Assembly: GCA_019118645.1 (NCBI GenBank)
Contig: DWYN01000140.1
Coordinates: 1-64,000 of the forward strand
Direction of reading: 5' to 3'
Source: Candidatus Blautia excrementipullorum
Lineage (GTDB): Bacteria > Bacillota > Clostridia > Lachnospirales > Lachnospiraceae
Length of the DNA: 64,000 nt
Positions 1 to 8,514 of the stretch are shown here, piece after piece (positions within the stretch are counted from its first letter, which is position 1; each line of letters opens with the position of its first letter). The notes beneath the pieces were generated by a model. It worked only from the letters and a program-made list of their open reading frames with translations. It ran no database searches and had not been told where the DNA came from. The position numbers were made by a program, and so were the translations under genes.

Positions 1-1
1 C

Positions 2-223
2 GGTTCCGGCGGGGCTTATAAAAGTGCCTCTATTCTCGGTACTGCCATTCCAGAACTCTCAAAAAAACGGCAGATTGGTACTTGGAGAGGACATATCTAT
101 CTTTTCAATGCAGTTTGCGGAAACTCAAGGAAGATTCTCGCCGGGAGAAATAATCCCCTTTTATTCCCTGCCGCGGGAATACGTGTTATCATTGACGAAC
201 TGCGCCCCTTAATTATACAATAA
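2..223 (+). CDS. C-terminal fragment of a YjbQ-like (secondary thiamine-phosphate synthase family) protein
   Basis: A frame is open from the left edge of the window and ends at TAA 221-223, so only the C-terminus is present. The segment reads KSASILGT, then IP, then IGTWRGHIYL and SRKILAG. From memory this resembles the end of E. coli YjbQ (KSSMLGTS, LPVHKGR, TGTWQGIWL, SRRIIA). YjbQ-family proteins have weak thiamine-phosphate synthase activity and an unclear main role. The family normally ends shortly after the SRR/SRK stretch. Here about 25 further residues follow, so the end may be extended or frameshifted; a stop in another frame lies near 150. The family assignment is tentative. Confidence 0.45.
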   Translation, partial: GSGGAYKSASILGTAIPELSKKRQIGTWRGHIYLFNAVCGNSRKILAGRNNPLLFPAAGIRVIIDELRPLIIQ

Positions 224-267
224 TTCATATAAACAAGCACAATTATTCAGATAAATGGAGGGATTCT

Positions 268-480
268 ATGCAGTCATTATCGCAGTCCTGTCAGGGATTG
301 ACCTATACGGTTAAATGGATGTTCGGGGTTCCGGAAGCACTGAATGCACTGCGGAACATGGATATCCGGGAGGGCAGTTCCATTCAGGTGATACGCAAAT
401 ACCAGGACTGTCTGATCATCGGAGCTTCCGGACGGCGCATTGTTCTGGGCAATGAGGTTGCGGACCGGATTCAGGTCTGA
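268..480 (+). CDS. FeoA-domain small protein
   Basis: This 70-residue protein matches the short FeoA/SH3-like fold: a YTVKWMFG start, an EALNALRNMDI helix, then the beta-barrel core with CLIIGASGRRIVLGNEVADRI. FeoA proteins are small cytosolic partners of the ferrous iron transporter FeoB. This copy has no feoB next to it within the window, so it may act alone or with a distant feoB. An AGGGATTCT-type ribosome binding site (GGAGGG at 256-261) precedes the ATG. A strong terminator follows directly, so the gene is probably monocistronic or the last gene of an operon entering from the left. The fold is clear; the physiological partner is unknown. Confidence 0.85.
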   Translation: MQSLSQSCQGLTYTVKWMFGVPEALNALRNMDIREGSSIQVIRKYQDCLIIGASGRRIVLGNEVADRIQV

Positions 481-486
481 TTTTTT

Positions 487-515
487 CACTGCGGCGCATA
501 TGCCGCAGTTTTTTT
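487..515 (+). terminator. Rho-independent terminator after the FeoA gene
   Basis: The arms CTGCGGC (489-495) and GCCGCAG (502-508) form a perfect 7-bp stem with a short loop, followed by seven T residues (509-515). Confidence 0.9.
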
Positions 516-536
516 GTACCTGCCTGTATTTTTCTG

Positions 537-559
537 TTCTATAAATTATTTTTATAGAA
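537..559. promoter_or_regulatory. Inverted repeat upstream of the MarR-ABC promoter
   Basis: Arms TTCTATAAA (537-545) and TTTATAGAA (551-559) are a perfect 9-bp inverted repeat with a 5-base spacer. It lies just upstream of the -35 of the MarR-ABC operon, a plausible site for the MarR protein or another factor. This is inference; it is AT-rich and could be incidental. Confidence 0.4.
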
Positions 560-575
560 AATAAAAAAAATCAAT

Positions 576-604
576 TTCACATTTTTATAAAATCGCGTTA
601 GAAT
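576..604 (+). promoter_or_regulatory. Promoter of the MarR-ABC exporter operon
   Basis: TTCACA (576-581) and TAGAAT (599-604) are separated by 17 bases, which fits a sigma-A promoter. The start of transcription would be near 611, leaving a leader of about 75 bases. Confidence 0.65.
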
Positions 605-634
605 CTCTAAAGAACAGAAAATAAGGATACAAAC

Positions 635-650
635 TGTTCGTATATGAACA
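635..650. promoter_or_regulatory. Candidate MarR operator
   Basis: TGTTC (635-639) and GAACA (646-650) flank a TATA-like core, forming a 16-bp dyad just downstream of the predicted transcription start. Its size and position suit autorepression by the MarR protein encoded next. This is inferred from position and symmetry only. Confidence 0.5.
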
Positions 651-685
651 ATCAAAAGATTTCTTCAGGGGAGGTGTAAACACGG

Positions 686-1165
686 ATGGCAGAATGTCCT
701 GAAACGGAGGAGCTGCTTTTTATGATAAAGAAAATCGGGCTGAATCTGTCGGCCCGGCTGGAGCTGAGCTTAAAAAACAGAGATCTGACCGGCGTTCAGG
801 TCTATTTTCTTGTCTACATACTGCGGCATCATCCAGATGGCACATATCTTACGGAACTGTACCATGAAATCGGAGTGTCCAAAGCGACTCTGTCCGCTCT
901 GATTAAAAGACTCAAAGAAAAAAATTATCTTTATTTTCATGAAGATCCGGATGACATCCGGAAAAAGAGAGTGCTTCCCACAGAAAAGCTTCTGGCGGAA
1001 AAAGAACGATTTCTCCAGGAGACCGAACAGATGGAAGCCGAGATCTGCAACGTACTGGACCGGCAGGAAAAAATCCAGCTCAGAAATCTGGAGCAGAAAC
1101 TGATCCGGCAGTTTGCTGAAATGGAAAAAAATGAAAAAAACAGACAGGAGGTATATCTACAGTGA
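686..1165 (+). CDS. MarR-family transcriptional regulator
   Basis: The 159-residue protein has the MarR winged-helix layout: an N-terminal dimerisation helix, a recognition helix in YHEIGVSKATLSALIKRL at about residues 60-80, a wing with YFHEDPDDIRKKRV, and a long C-terminal helix rich in E, K and Q. MarR proteins usually repress by binding a short palindrome and are released by ligands. The gene overlaps the start of the next ABC exporter gene by 4 bases, so it is translationally coupled to it and almost certainly regulates it. The ribosome binding site is GGGGAGGTG, spaced a little widely from the ATG. The inducer is unknown; a toxic compound exported by the ABC pair is the obvious guess. 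Confidence 0.9.
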   Translation: MAECPETEELLFMIKKIGLNLSARLELSLKNRDLTGVQVYFLVYILRHHPDGTYLTELYHEIGVSKATLSALIKRLKEKNYLYFHEDPDDIRKKRVLPTEKLLAEKERFLQETEQMEAEICNVLDRQEKIQLRNLEQKLIRQFAEMEKNEKNRQEVYLQ

Positions 1166-2901
1166 GAAAAGTATTGCAGCAGCTTGGAAAGTATAAACGG
1201 GACACCTTTCTCTGTATTGGTCTTACCGCTCTTGAAGTTATCATGGAAATACTAATGCCCTTTGTCACCGCCATAATCATTGACAGGGGACTTGAGGCAG
1301 GCAACCTTCCGGTTGTATACCGCTACGGAGCTCTTATGGTTGTCATGTCCTTCCTGAGCCTTGCCTTCGGCGCTCTTGCCGGAAAGAATGCGGCCAGTGC
1401 GGCGTCCGGGCTGTCGGCGAATCTGCGTGAAGCGATCTACGCCAACATTCAGACATTTTCCTTTTCCAATATTGACAAATTCAGTGTACCGGGACTGGTT
1501 ACCAGAATGACCACGGATATCACCAACGTGCAGAACGCTTACATGATGATCATCCGTGTGGCTGTCCGCGCCCCGCTGAATCTGATTTTCAGCTTTGCCA
1601 TGTGCATGATCATCAGTCCGCGGCTGAGTTCCATGTTCCTCATTGCCGTTGTATTCCTCGTGGCAGTCATCGGTTCTATCATGGTAGTGACGCTGAAGAT
1701 CTTCCGCCAAGTATTTCAGAAATATGACGATCTGAATGCCAGCGTACAGGAAAACGTAACCGCCATCCGCGTGGTCAAAGCTTTTGTCCGCGAAGACCAT
1801 GAGGACAAGAAATTTTCCAAAGCCTCAAAAATGCTCTATGACCTTTCCGTAAAGGCAGAGGGCCTTCTGGCATTCAATAACCCGGCCATGATGGTGGCTG
1901 TCTATTTCTGCATCATTTCCGTATCCTGGTTCGGAGCGCAGTTTATTGTGGGAGGCACCCTGACGACAGGCGATCTGACCAGCCTCTTCAGCTACATCAT
2001 GGCTCTGCTGATGAGCCTGATGATGCTCTCCATGGTAGTAGTTATGATCAGTATGTCCATGGCAAGTATCCGCCGTATCAGTGAAGTGCTGAATGAAAAA
2101 GCAGATCTGACAGATCCTGAAAATCCCGTATCTGATGTGGCAGACGGAAGTATTGATTTCAACCATGTGAATTTTTCCTATAAGCATGGCAGCGGAAAAA
2201 ATGCTCTGACAGATATTGATATTCATATTAAGAGCGGAGAAACCATCGGTGTGATCGGAGGAACAGGCTCCGGAAAAAGCAGTCTGGTCAACCTGATCTG
2301 CCGCCTGTATGACGTGGATTCAGGTTCTGTCTGCGTAGGAGGTGTGGACGTCCGCAAGTATGATACGGAAGTCCTTAGAAATCAGGTTTCTGTAGTACTT
2401 CAGAAAAACACGCTGTTCTCCGGCACTATTCTCGAAAATCTGCGCTGGGGAAATCCGGACGCTACAGATGAGGAATGTATGGAGGCATGTAAAGCGGCAT
2501 GTGCTGATGAATTTATCGACAGAATGCCCGCCGGTTATCAGACAAAAATCGAAAGAGGCGGCTCTAACGTATCCGGCGGCCAGAAACAGCGTCTGTGTAT
2601 CGCCAGAGCGCTTCTGAAGAAACCGAAAGTTCTGATCCTGGATGACTCCACCAGCGCAGTGGATACCGCCACAGATGCCAGCATCCGCGCTGCTTTCGCA
2701 AAAAAAATTCCGGGAACCACAAAGATTATTATCGCTCAGCGTGTCTCCAGTGTGGAATCCGCAGACAGAATCCTTGTTCTGAATGACGGACGGATCAATG
2801 CTTTTGACACCCACGAAAATCTGCTGAAGACAAATGCAATTTATCAGGATATCTATAATTCACAGCTTGAAGGCAGCGGCGACTTTGACCAGCCGGCCTG
2901 A
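1162..2901 (+). CDS. ABC exporter half-transporter, degenerate-site subunit (pair 1)
   Basis: This 579-residue half-transporter has an N-terminal six-helix exporter domain (about 1-310) and a C-terminal nucleotide-binding domain. The Walker A is GGTGSGKSS and the signature is VSGGQKQR. Walker B is VLILDDSTSAVD, with Asp where the catalytic Glu is expected, and the switch region reads IIIAQR, with Gln replacing His. Such substitutions mark the subunit that carries the degenerate ATP site in heterodimeric exporters of the BmrCD/TM287-288 type. It starts with GTG inside the end of the MarR gene. The partner follows at 2928. The substrate cannot be told from the sequence; drug, peptide or lipid export is typical. 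Confidence 0.93.
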   Translation: MRKVLQQLGKYKRDTFLCIGLTALEVIMEILMPFVTAIIIDRGLEAGNLPVVYRYGALMVVMSFLSLAFGALAGKNAASAASGLSANLREAIYANIQTFSFSNIDKFSVPGLVTRMTTDITNVQNAYMMIIRVAVRAPLNLIFSFAMCMIISPRLSSMFLIAVVFLVAVIGSIMVVTLKIFRQVFQKYDDLNASVQENVTAIRVVKAFVREDHEDKKFSKASKMLYDLSVKAEGLLAFNNPAMMVAVYFCIISVSWFGAQFIVGGTLTTGDLTSLFSYIMALLMSLMMLSMVVVMISMSMASIRRISEVLNEKADLTDPENPVSDVADGSIDFNHVNFSYKHGSGKNALTDIDIHIKSGETIGVIGGTGSGKSSLVNLICRLYDVDSGSVCVGGVDVRKYDTEVLRNQVSVVLQKNTLFSGTILENLRWGNPDATDEECMEACKAACADEFIDRMPAGYQTKIERGGSNVSGGQKQRLCIARALLKKPKVLILDDSTSAVDTATDASIRAAFAKKIPGTTKIIIAQRVSSVESADRILVLNDGRINAFDTHENLLKTNAIYQDIYNSQLEGSGDFDQPA

Positions 2902-2927
2902 GCAGCAGAAAGGAGGAAAACCGATCT

Positions 2928-4826
2928 ATGAACGAAAAAGTGAATGAAAAGAAACCGGAAGGCCGTATGAATACAGCCACGAAGCTGATCAGCCGTGTAA
3001 TCCGGTATATGCTTCATTATTATAAAATACCGTTTCTTATTGTACTTGCCTGTATATTGGTCACTGCCATCGCCACGGTAGTGGGAGCAACATTTCCTCA
3101 GAAGCTGGTGGATGATTATATCACTCCTATGCTCCAGAACGGCTCCAGAGACTTCAGCGGACTTGCCTCCGACCTTGTCCGCCTGGCATGCATTATGGGT
3201 CTTGGCGTGATTACGGCCTTCTCCTACAACAGGATCATGGTCAATGTAAGCCAGGGAACCATGCGCAGATTAAGGGATGATCTGTTCAGCAAAATGGAAT
3301 CTCTGCCTATCAAATATTTTGACACCCATGCTCACGGTGATATCATGTCCGTGTATACCAACGATGTGGATACCCTCCGGCAGCTTCTCAGCCAGAGCAT
3401 TCCTCAGATTATCAACTCCATAATCACCATGGCGGCCACTCTGGTTACCATGATTATTCTGAATCCGGCACTGACCGTTATTTCCATACTGACAGCCGCA
3501 GTCATGCTCCTTGTGACTTCCAATTTTTCAAAGCTGTCAGGAAAATACTTCATCCGCCAGCAGATCGATCTTGGTACAGTAGACGGATTTATTGAAGAAA
3601 TGCTGGACGGCCAGAAGGTTGTAAAAGTCTTTTGCCATGAAGAAGCGGCTAAAAGAGAGTTCCACGAAGTAAACGAAAGGCTGCGGGACAGCACGAACAA
3701 AGCAAACCGCTACGCCAACCTGCTGATGCCGATTAACGCCAATATCGGCTGGATCAGCTATGCGCTGGTTGCCATTGTAGGCGCAATCCTGGGCATCAAC
3801 GGCCTGGCAGGAGTAACCATTGGTACTGTTGTCACCTTCGTCGGCCTGAACAAAAGTTTTACAAACCCCATTACCCAGGTCAGCCAGCAGATCAACTTTG
3901 TGGTTAATGCCGCGGCAGGAGCACAGCGAGTATTTGATTTGATGGATCAGACGCCGGAAGTGGACGAGGGCTATGTAGAACTTGTAAACGCCGTGGAAGA
4001 CGAAAACGGAAACCTTACGGAATCTCCTGTAAGAACAAATCTGTGGGCATGGAAGCATCCCCACAAGGCGGACGGAACCGTTACCTATACAAAGCAGGAG
4101 GGCGGCGTTGTATTTGACGATGTGGATTTCGGATATAATGAAGATAAGATCGTCCTTCACAACATCAGTCTCTATGCGAAGCCCGGACAGAAAATCGCTT
4201 TTGTAGGCGCAACCGGAGCAGGCAAAACTACAATCACCAACCTGATCAACCGCTTTTACGATATTGCTGACGGCAAAATCCGCTACGACGGCATTAATAT
4301 CAACAAAATCAAAAAGCCAGATCTGCGGAGATCCCTGGGAATGGTTCTGCAGGACACTCATCTGTTTACCGGAACTGTTATGGACAATATCCGTTACGGA
4401 AAACTGGACGCCACAGATGAAGAGTGTATAAAGGCGGCCAAACTTGCCAATGCGGACGGATTTATCCGCCGTCTCCCTGACGGATACAACACCATGCTTA
4501 CCGGAGACGGGGCCAACCTGAGCCAGGGGCAGAGGCAGCTTCTTGCCATTGCCCGTGCAGCCGTTGCAGACCCGCCGGCCCTGATTCTGGACGAGGCAAC
4601 CTCCTCTATTGACACACGTACAGAGAAACTGGTGCAGGCCGGCATGGACGCTCTGATGAAGGGTCGAACCACTTTTGTCATCGCACACCGGCTGTCCACT
4701 GTTAAAAACTCCGACTGTATCATGGTTATGGAGCAGGGCCGCATCATTGAAAGAGGCACCCATGATGAACTGATTGAAGCCAAAGGTAAATATTATCAGC
4801 TGTACACCGGAAACTTCGTCTCCTGA
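2928..4826 (+). CDS. ABC exporter half-transporter, catalytic-site subunit (pair 1)
   Basis: This 632-residue half-transporter is the partner of the preceding gene, 26 bases downstream with AAGGAGG before the ATG. It has a membrane domain of about 340 residues, with an exporter coupling-helix region around YFDTHAHGDIMS. Its nucleotide-binding domain has Walker A GATGAGKTT, Walker B ALILDEATSSID with the catalytic Glu, and the switch VIAHRLST. The signature is LSQGQ rather than LSGGQ. It would therefore contribute its poor signature to the same composite site in which the partner lacks the Glu, leaving one competent and one degenerate ATP site. An extra stretch of about 50 residues before the nucleotide-binding domain (around LWAWKHPH) is shared with the gene at 30360. 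Confidence 0.93.
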   Translation: MNEKVNEKKPEGRMNTATKLISRVIRYMLHYYKIPFLIVLACILVTAIATVVGATFPQKLVDDYITPMLQNGSRDFSGLASDLVRLACIMGLGVITAFSYNRIMVNVSQGTMRRLRDDLFSKMESLPIKYFDTHAHGDIMSVYTNDVDTLRQLLSQSIPQIINSIITMAATLVTMIILNPALTVISILTAAVMLLVTSNFSKLSGKYFIRQQIDLGTVDGFIEEMLDGQKVVKVFCHEEAAKREFHEVNERLRDSTNKANRYANLLMPINANIGWISYALVAIVGAILGINGLAGVTIGTVVTFVGLNKSFTNPITQVSQQINFVVNAAAGAQRVFDLMDQTPEVDEGYVELVNAVEDENGNLTESPVRTNLWAWKHPHKADGTVTYTKQEGGVVFDDVDFGYNEDKIVLHNISLYAKPGQKIAFVGATGAGKTTITNLINRFYDIADGKIRYDGININKIKKPDLRRSLGMVLQDTHLFTGTVMDNIRYGKLDATDEECIKAAKLANADGFIRRLPDGYNTMLTGDGANLSQGQRQLLAIARAAVADPPALILDEATSSIDTRTEKLVQAGMDALMKGRTTFVIAHRLSTVKNSDCIMVMEQGRIIERGTHDELIEAKGKYYQLYTGNFVS

Positions 4827-4858
4827 TACAGACACAGAAACCCGTATTGCAGCTGCAG

Positions 4859-4914
4859 AATAAGCCCTCCCGGGCAGACAGCCAGATAAAAGGCTGCTGC
4901 CGGAAGGGCTTATT
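4859..4914. terminator. Bidirectional terminator between convergent genes
   Basis: AATAAGCCCT (4859-4868) and AGGGCTTATT (4905-4914) are perfect arms around an inner GC-rich hairpin. They sit between the convergent ABC and histidine kinase genes and could serve both strands. Confidence 0.75.
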
Positions 4915-4928
4915 TTATCCCACTGTTT

Positions 4929-7538
4929 TCAGTTCGTCACAGGCTCTTCTTTATCCTTCACCTGAAACACAATTGTTACTTTAAATAGATCGCCGTCGAG
5001 ATACAGCCGGAACTCGCCGCCCTGAAGCTCAGTCAGGCTTTTCGCTATAGAAAGGCCAAGACCGCTTCCTTCCGTATTTCTGGAAACGTCTCCCCGGATA
5101 AATCTCTCCGTAAGCTCATCGGCAGAAATATTCAGGGGCTGTGCGGAAATATTTTTCAGAGAGAAAATCACCTTTGGTTTTTTCACCTTAATTTCCGCGT
5201 AAACTCTGGTGTTCTCCATGGCATATTTCGATACGTTTCCGAACACATTTTCCAGAACTCTCCACATTCTGCGTCCGTCCGCACAGATGATGGCCTCTTC
5301 CTCTTCAAAATGAATCATTAGAGACAGATTCTTTTCCTGGAATTTTTCTTCGAATTCGCCAATCACCTGATGCACCAGTTCCACAAAATTCAGATCTGTC
5401 ATCTCCAGAGAAATATTTCCTGTGCTCGCCTTGGAGGCTTCCACCACATCCTCTGTAAGATTCTTCAGCCTCTGGGCCTTTTCCTCCAGAATCTCCAGGT
5501 ATCCGCAGATCTTGGGATCCGTGGGATTTTCCCGCTTCAGAAGGTCGATATAATTAATGATCGAGGTAAGAGGCGTCTTAATGTCATGAGACACATTTGT
5601 GATCAGCTCCGTCTTCATCCTCTCATTTTTCAAGCTGTTTTCCACCGCCGCGTCAAGTCCTTCGCCGATGCGGTTGATATATTCCGCTATGGTTTTCTGT
5701 TCCCCTGTCAGCTTTTCCAGCGGAATCTTGTACTGAAGATCCCCGTCGGTGATTTTTTTCAGTCCCTTCAGAATAATCTCCCTTCCCTGCGCCTTTCTCA
5801 GAAGATAAACAAGGCCTGCCGCATCCGCAGCCAGAAGAACAAAGAGCATCACAAGACCGCCGTCGGCAATAATAAGACACACAATAAGCTGAAAGAAACA
5901 GAAACCTCCGAAAATCAGAGTCATCTTTATCCGTCCGGATGTGTTGTGAGAAAAAATTTCCGCCGCATCCTTCGCCGCTTCTCCCACAGCGCGGAACGCT
6001 TTCGCCGCCAGTCTGAAAATCCACCTTGTAAGGCTGTGTTTCCATAAGGATTTCGCCTTTATCCGCCTTGCAAGGCTCAGCCATCCGGTGAAAAACCAGA
6101 GGGCAGTCCACAGGCCCAGCACATTGAAGAGCATCACATAGCCCACTGTCGGACTGATGTCCAGATTCCAGGAAGACGCATTCAGAATAACCGTGATTCC
6201 GGCAGCCCAGATTCCCACTACCAGGGCTGCTGCAATTTCTGTCAACCAGCGGTCAAAGAAATTCAGATGCACTTCCTCGTCCTGGTTGTTCCTTCCTGCG
6301 CCTGCGGTCAATACAATCAGGCTTGCAACAAACAGTACAAGAGAGGCCGCTCCTGCCGCCAGGGCCGGTATCATCCATCTGGCATATGTCTGGTACTGGT
6401 CTCTGGCTTGTGCCAGAAAATCAGGCACCGCAAGCTCCCTGTCCGTCCAGACGGCAAAAACATAGTCCGATTTGTCTGTGCTGACGCCGTCTGCCAGATG
6501 ACGCCAGCGCTCCAGTCCGATGTTCAGTGTGGTTTTGAGATTCGTTCCCCCTTCTTCCGGCGAAAGAACTGCATAGCGGTTGCCGCCTTTTTCCGCCAGC
6601 TTCGATACGCTCTCATAATCCGAAGATTCCAGATCCTCCACGTTTGTATATACTTTATCCGCCCCGTTGTCAGCAAAAAGATAGTTGAAATTCGTCCGGC
6701 CCGGGCCGTAGGTCTCCTCCAGTGTCTTCTGCGCTTCCACAGATAAGGCCGCCTGATTCAGCGCCGAAGAAAGGGCATTATACGCCTCATATATTTTTCC
6801 CTTCCACTGAGGATCTTCGTTCAGCACCTCCAGGATGCTGTCCGCGCCTTCCGGAGAGTATTTTTCAGGAATGGCATAGTCTGAGAAATTGAAAACGTCT
6901 GTATAGACCACGTTTCCCTCCGCATCCGTCACAGCAGCGCCGTAAAAGCTGTCCTGAATGCCTGTCCCGTAAGTAAACTCCCGCATTCTCAGCCATTCCA
7001 GAAGTTCCGCGTTTCCATCAAAGGCATTCTCCGCGTCACTGTATTCGTATGCCTGTTCGGAATCTGCGTCTATCTGAAATTTCAGTTCTCCGTTCTCAAT
7101 CTTCTCCGCGAAATCATCATAATACAGGTACTCTTCCTCTCCATTTTCCTTTTTGCAGATCAGAATATTTTCGGTATCTTCGCCCAGCCAGTCGTCCTCC
7201 ACCCACTGCGCCAGATCTTCCACACTGTACGCAAGCCCGGAGGTATTCCTATAGCTGAGCGCATCCCCGTCGGCAACCTCCTTCAGATCGATTACTCCGC
7301 TGCCGTCTCCAAGAAATTTCTGCTGTTCCAGCGCACCCACGACTGTGCCGGCATTTGTATACATATCCATGGAAAAGCTTCTTGAATCCACATAAATCTC
7401 ACTGTCAAAGGGCTGTATCCCCATGCCTGCAATCCCGGCCACAGTGCCTGCACTGACCGCGGCCATTTCCAGGGACAGAACCCCCACAGCCAGCCAGATA
7501 CCCTTTATCCCTTTTCTTCTGTACCATCTCTTCTTCAT
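4929..7538 (-). CDS. Membrane sensor histidine kinase with large extracytoplasmic domain
   Basis: This 869-residue kinase starts with a basic N-terminus and a membrane helix (about 13-40), followed by an external region of about 340 residues. Several further helices lie near 388-412, 432-452, 465-490 and 538-581. The kinase core has the H box NVSHDIKTPLTSI with phospho-acceptor His651, an N box around 763-769 (ENVFGNVSK), and the G box EGSGLGLS at about 823-830. The H-box style resembles VanS-type and lantibiotic-resistance kinases. It follows the response regulator with a 35-base gap. It is much longer than the usual 350-600 residues, because of the sensor domain and the extra helices. The signal is unknown; cell-envelope stress is a reasonable guess. 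Confidence 0.92.
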   Translation of the reverse strand: MKKRWYRRKGIKGIWLAVGVLSLEMAAVSAGTVAGIAGMGIQPFDSEIYVDSRSFSMDMYTNAGTVVGALEQQKFLGDGSGVIDLKEVADGDALSYRNTSGLAYSVEDLAQWVEDDWLGEDTENILICKKENGEEEYLYYDDFAEKIENGELKFQIDADSEQAYEYSDAENAFDGNAELLEWLRMREFTYGTGIQDSFYGAAVTDAEGNVVYTDVFNFSDYAIPEKYSPEGADSILEVLNEDPQWKGKIYEAYNALSSALNQAALSVEAQKTLEETYGPGRTNFNYLFADNGADKVYTNVEDLESSDYESVSKLAEKGGNRYAVLSPEEGGTNLKTTLNIGLERWRHLADGVSTDKSDYVFAVWTDRELAVPDFLAQARDQYQTYARWMIPALAAGAASLVLFVASLIVLTAGAGRNNQDEEVHLNFFDRWLTEIAAALVVGIWAAGITVILNASSWNLDISPTVGYVMLFNVLGLWTALWFFTGWLSLARRIKAKSLWKHSLTRWIFRLAAKAFRAVGEAAKDAAEIFSHNTSGRIKMTLIFGGFCFFQLIVCLIIADGGLVMLFVLLAADAAGLVYLLRKAQGREIILKGLKKITDGDLQYKIPLEKLTGEQKTIAEYINRIGEGLDAAVENSLKNERMKTELITNVSHDIKTPLTSIINYIDLLKRENPTDPKICGYLEILEEKAQRLKNLTEDVVEASKASTGNISLEMTDLNFVELVHQVIGEFEEKFQEKNLSLMIHFEEEEAIICADGRRMWRVLENVFGNVSKYAMENTRVYAEIKVKKPKVIFSLKNISAQPLNISADELTERFIRGDVSRNTEGSGLGLSIAKSLTELQGGEFRLYLDGDLFKVTIVFQVKDKEEPVTN

Positions 7539-7573
7539 AACTTTTTACCCCTTTCTGCACAAAATCCTTTCCT

Positions 7574-8272
7574 CTACGAAATCTTTTCCACCTTATAGCC
7601 CAGTCCCCAGACAACCTTCAGGTACCGCGGTTCTCTCGGATTGATCTCGATTTTTTCCCGGATATGCCGGATATGAACCGCCACGGTATTGTCCGCCGCT
7701 ATGGCCTCTTCGTTCCATATATTTTCATAAATCTGACTGATGGAAAACACTCTTCCCTTGTTCTTTACCAGGAAAAGCAGGATCCGGTACTCAATCGGCG
7801 TCAGCTTCACCAGATCTCCGTCCACCCGGACCTCCTTTTTGTCATCATCTATGGAAAGACCGCCGGTCTCATAGACATTCGCCTTCCGGATTTCGGAAGC
7901 AGCTCCCAGCTGGGTGTACCTCCGAAGCTGGGATTTCACTCTGGCCACCAGTTCCAGAGGATTAAAGGGCTTTGTCACATAGTCGTCAGCGCCTACATTC
8001 AGGCCCAGGATTTTATCCGCGTCCTCTGATTTCGCGGAAAGAATAATGATAGGAAGAGAAAGCTCCTCCCGGATCTTCAGCGTAGCCCGGATCCCGTCAA
8101 GCTTCGGCATCATTACATCAATTACCAGAAGATCCACCGGACTGCTTCTGAGAATGTGAAGAGCCTCCTCGCCGTCATATGCTTTCTGTACATGGTGTCC
8201 CTCCTGGGTCAGATAAATTTCAATTGCTTCCACAATGGCTTTGTCGTCGTCACAAACAAGTATTTCCGCCAC
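7574..8272 (-). CDS. OmpR/VanR-family response regulator
   Basis: The receiver domain starts MAEILVCDDDKAI and has the acidic pocket (DDD), the phospho-acceptor Asp in LLVIDVMMPKLDG, the Thr/Ser of ILSAKSED, and Lys in YVTKPFNPLE. A winged-helix output domain follows with NKGRVFSISQIYENIW and DNTVAVHIRHIREKIE. I place the start at GTG 8272, since AGGAGG at 8281-8286 is 8 bases upstream and gives a standard N-terminus. An in-frame ATG at 8296 would add eight residues and overlap that site. The gene is followed by its cognate kinase. Binding of envelope-gene promoters, and possibly of its own, is typical of the family. Confidence 0.93.
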   Translation of the reverse strand: MAEILVCDDDKAIVEAIEIYLTQEGHHVQKAYDGEEALHILRSSPVDLLVIDVMMPKLDGIRATLKIREELSLPIIILSAKSEDADKILGLNVGADDYVTKPFNPLELVARVKSQLRRYTQLGAASEIRKANVYETGGLSIDDDKKEVRVDGDLVKLTPIEYRILLFLVKNKGRVFSISQIYENIWNEEAIAADNTVAVHIRHIREKIEINPREPRYLKVVWGLGYKVEKIS

Positions 8273-8370
8273 TTTCTCTACCTCCTGATCATTCATGCTT
8301 TCCTGTCGGACAGATTCCGGATCCCTCCGTCCCCTCTGTGATCTGTTATCCTAAGAATATCAGCTTAACT

Positions 8371-8411
8371 TTAAGATGAAAGGGGTAATTTATTAATATA
8401 TTCTTAAGATG
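8371..8411 (-). promoter_or_regulatory. Direct repeat upstream of the two-component operon
   Basis: The sequence TTAAGATG occurs at 8371-8378 and again at 8404-8411, spaced 33 bases (about three helical turns), in the AT-rich region upstream of the response regulator. OmpR-type regulators bind direct repeats, so autoregulation is possible. No clear -35/-10 pair was found, so confidence is low. Confidence 0.3.
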
Positions 8412-8514
8412 CAGATAAAATATAAAACCGTTCTGCAGGGCGGCTCCCGGACAGCCCGGAGCCGTTTCCGCCCAGAATATTGTATGCAGAGGCGGAAGAT
8501 CCGTCAAGTCCGCC

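Noticed and set aside
24-212. 62-codon plus-strand frame near the window start
   Set aside because: It overlaps the better YjbQ-like frame and has no ribosome binding site or family pattern.
3537-4835. 432-codon antisense frame within the ABC gene at 2928
   Set aside because: It mirrors a strongly conserved ABC gene and has no ribosome binding site or recognisable fold.
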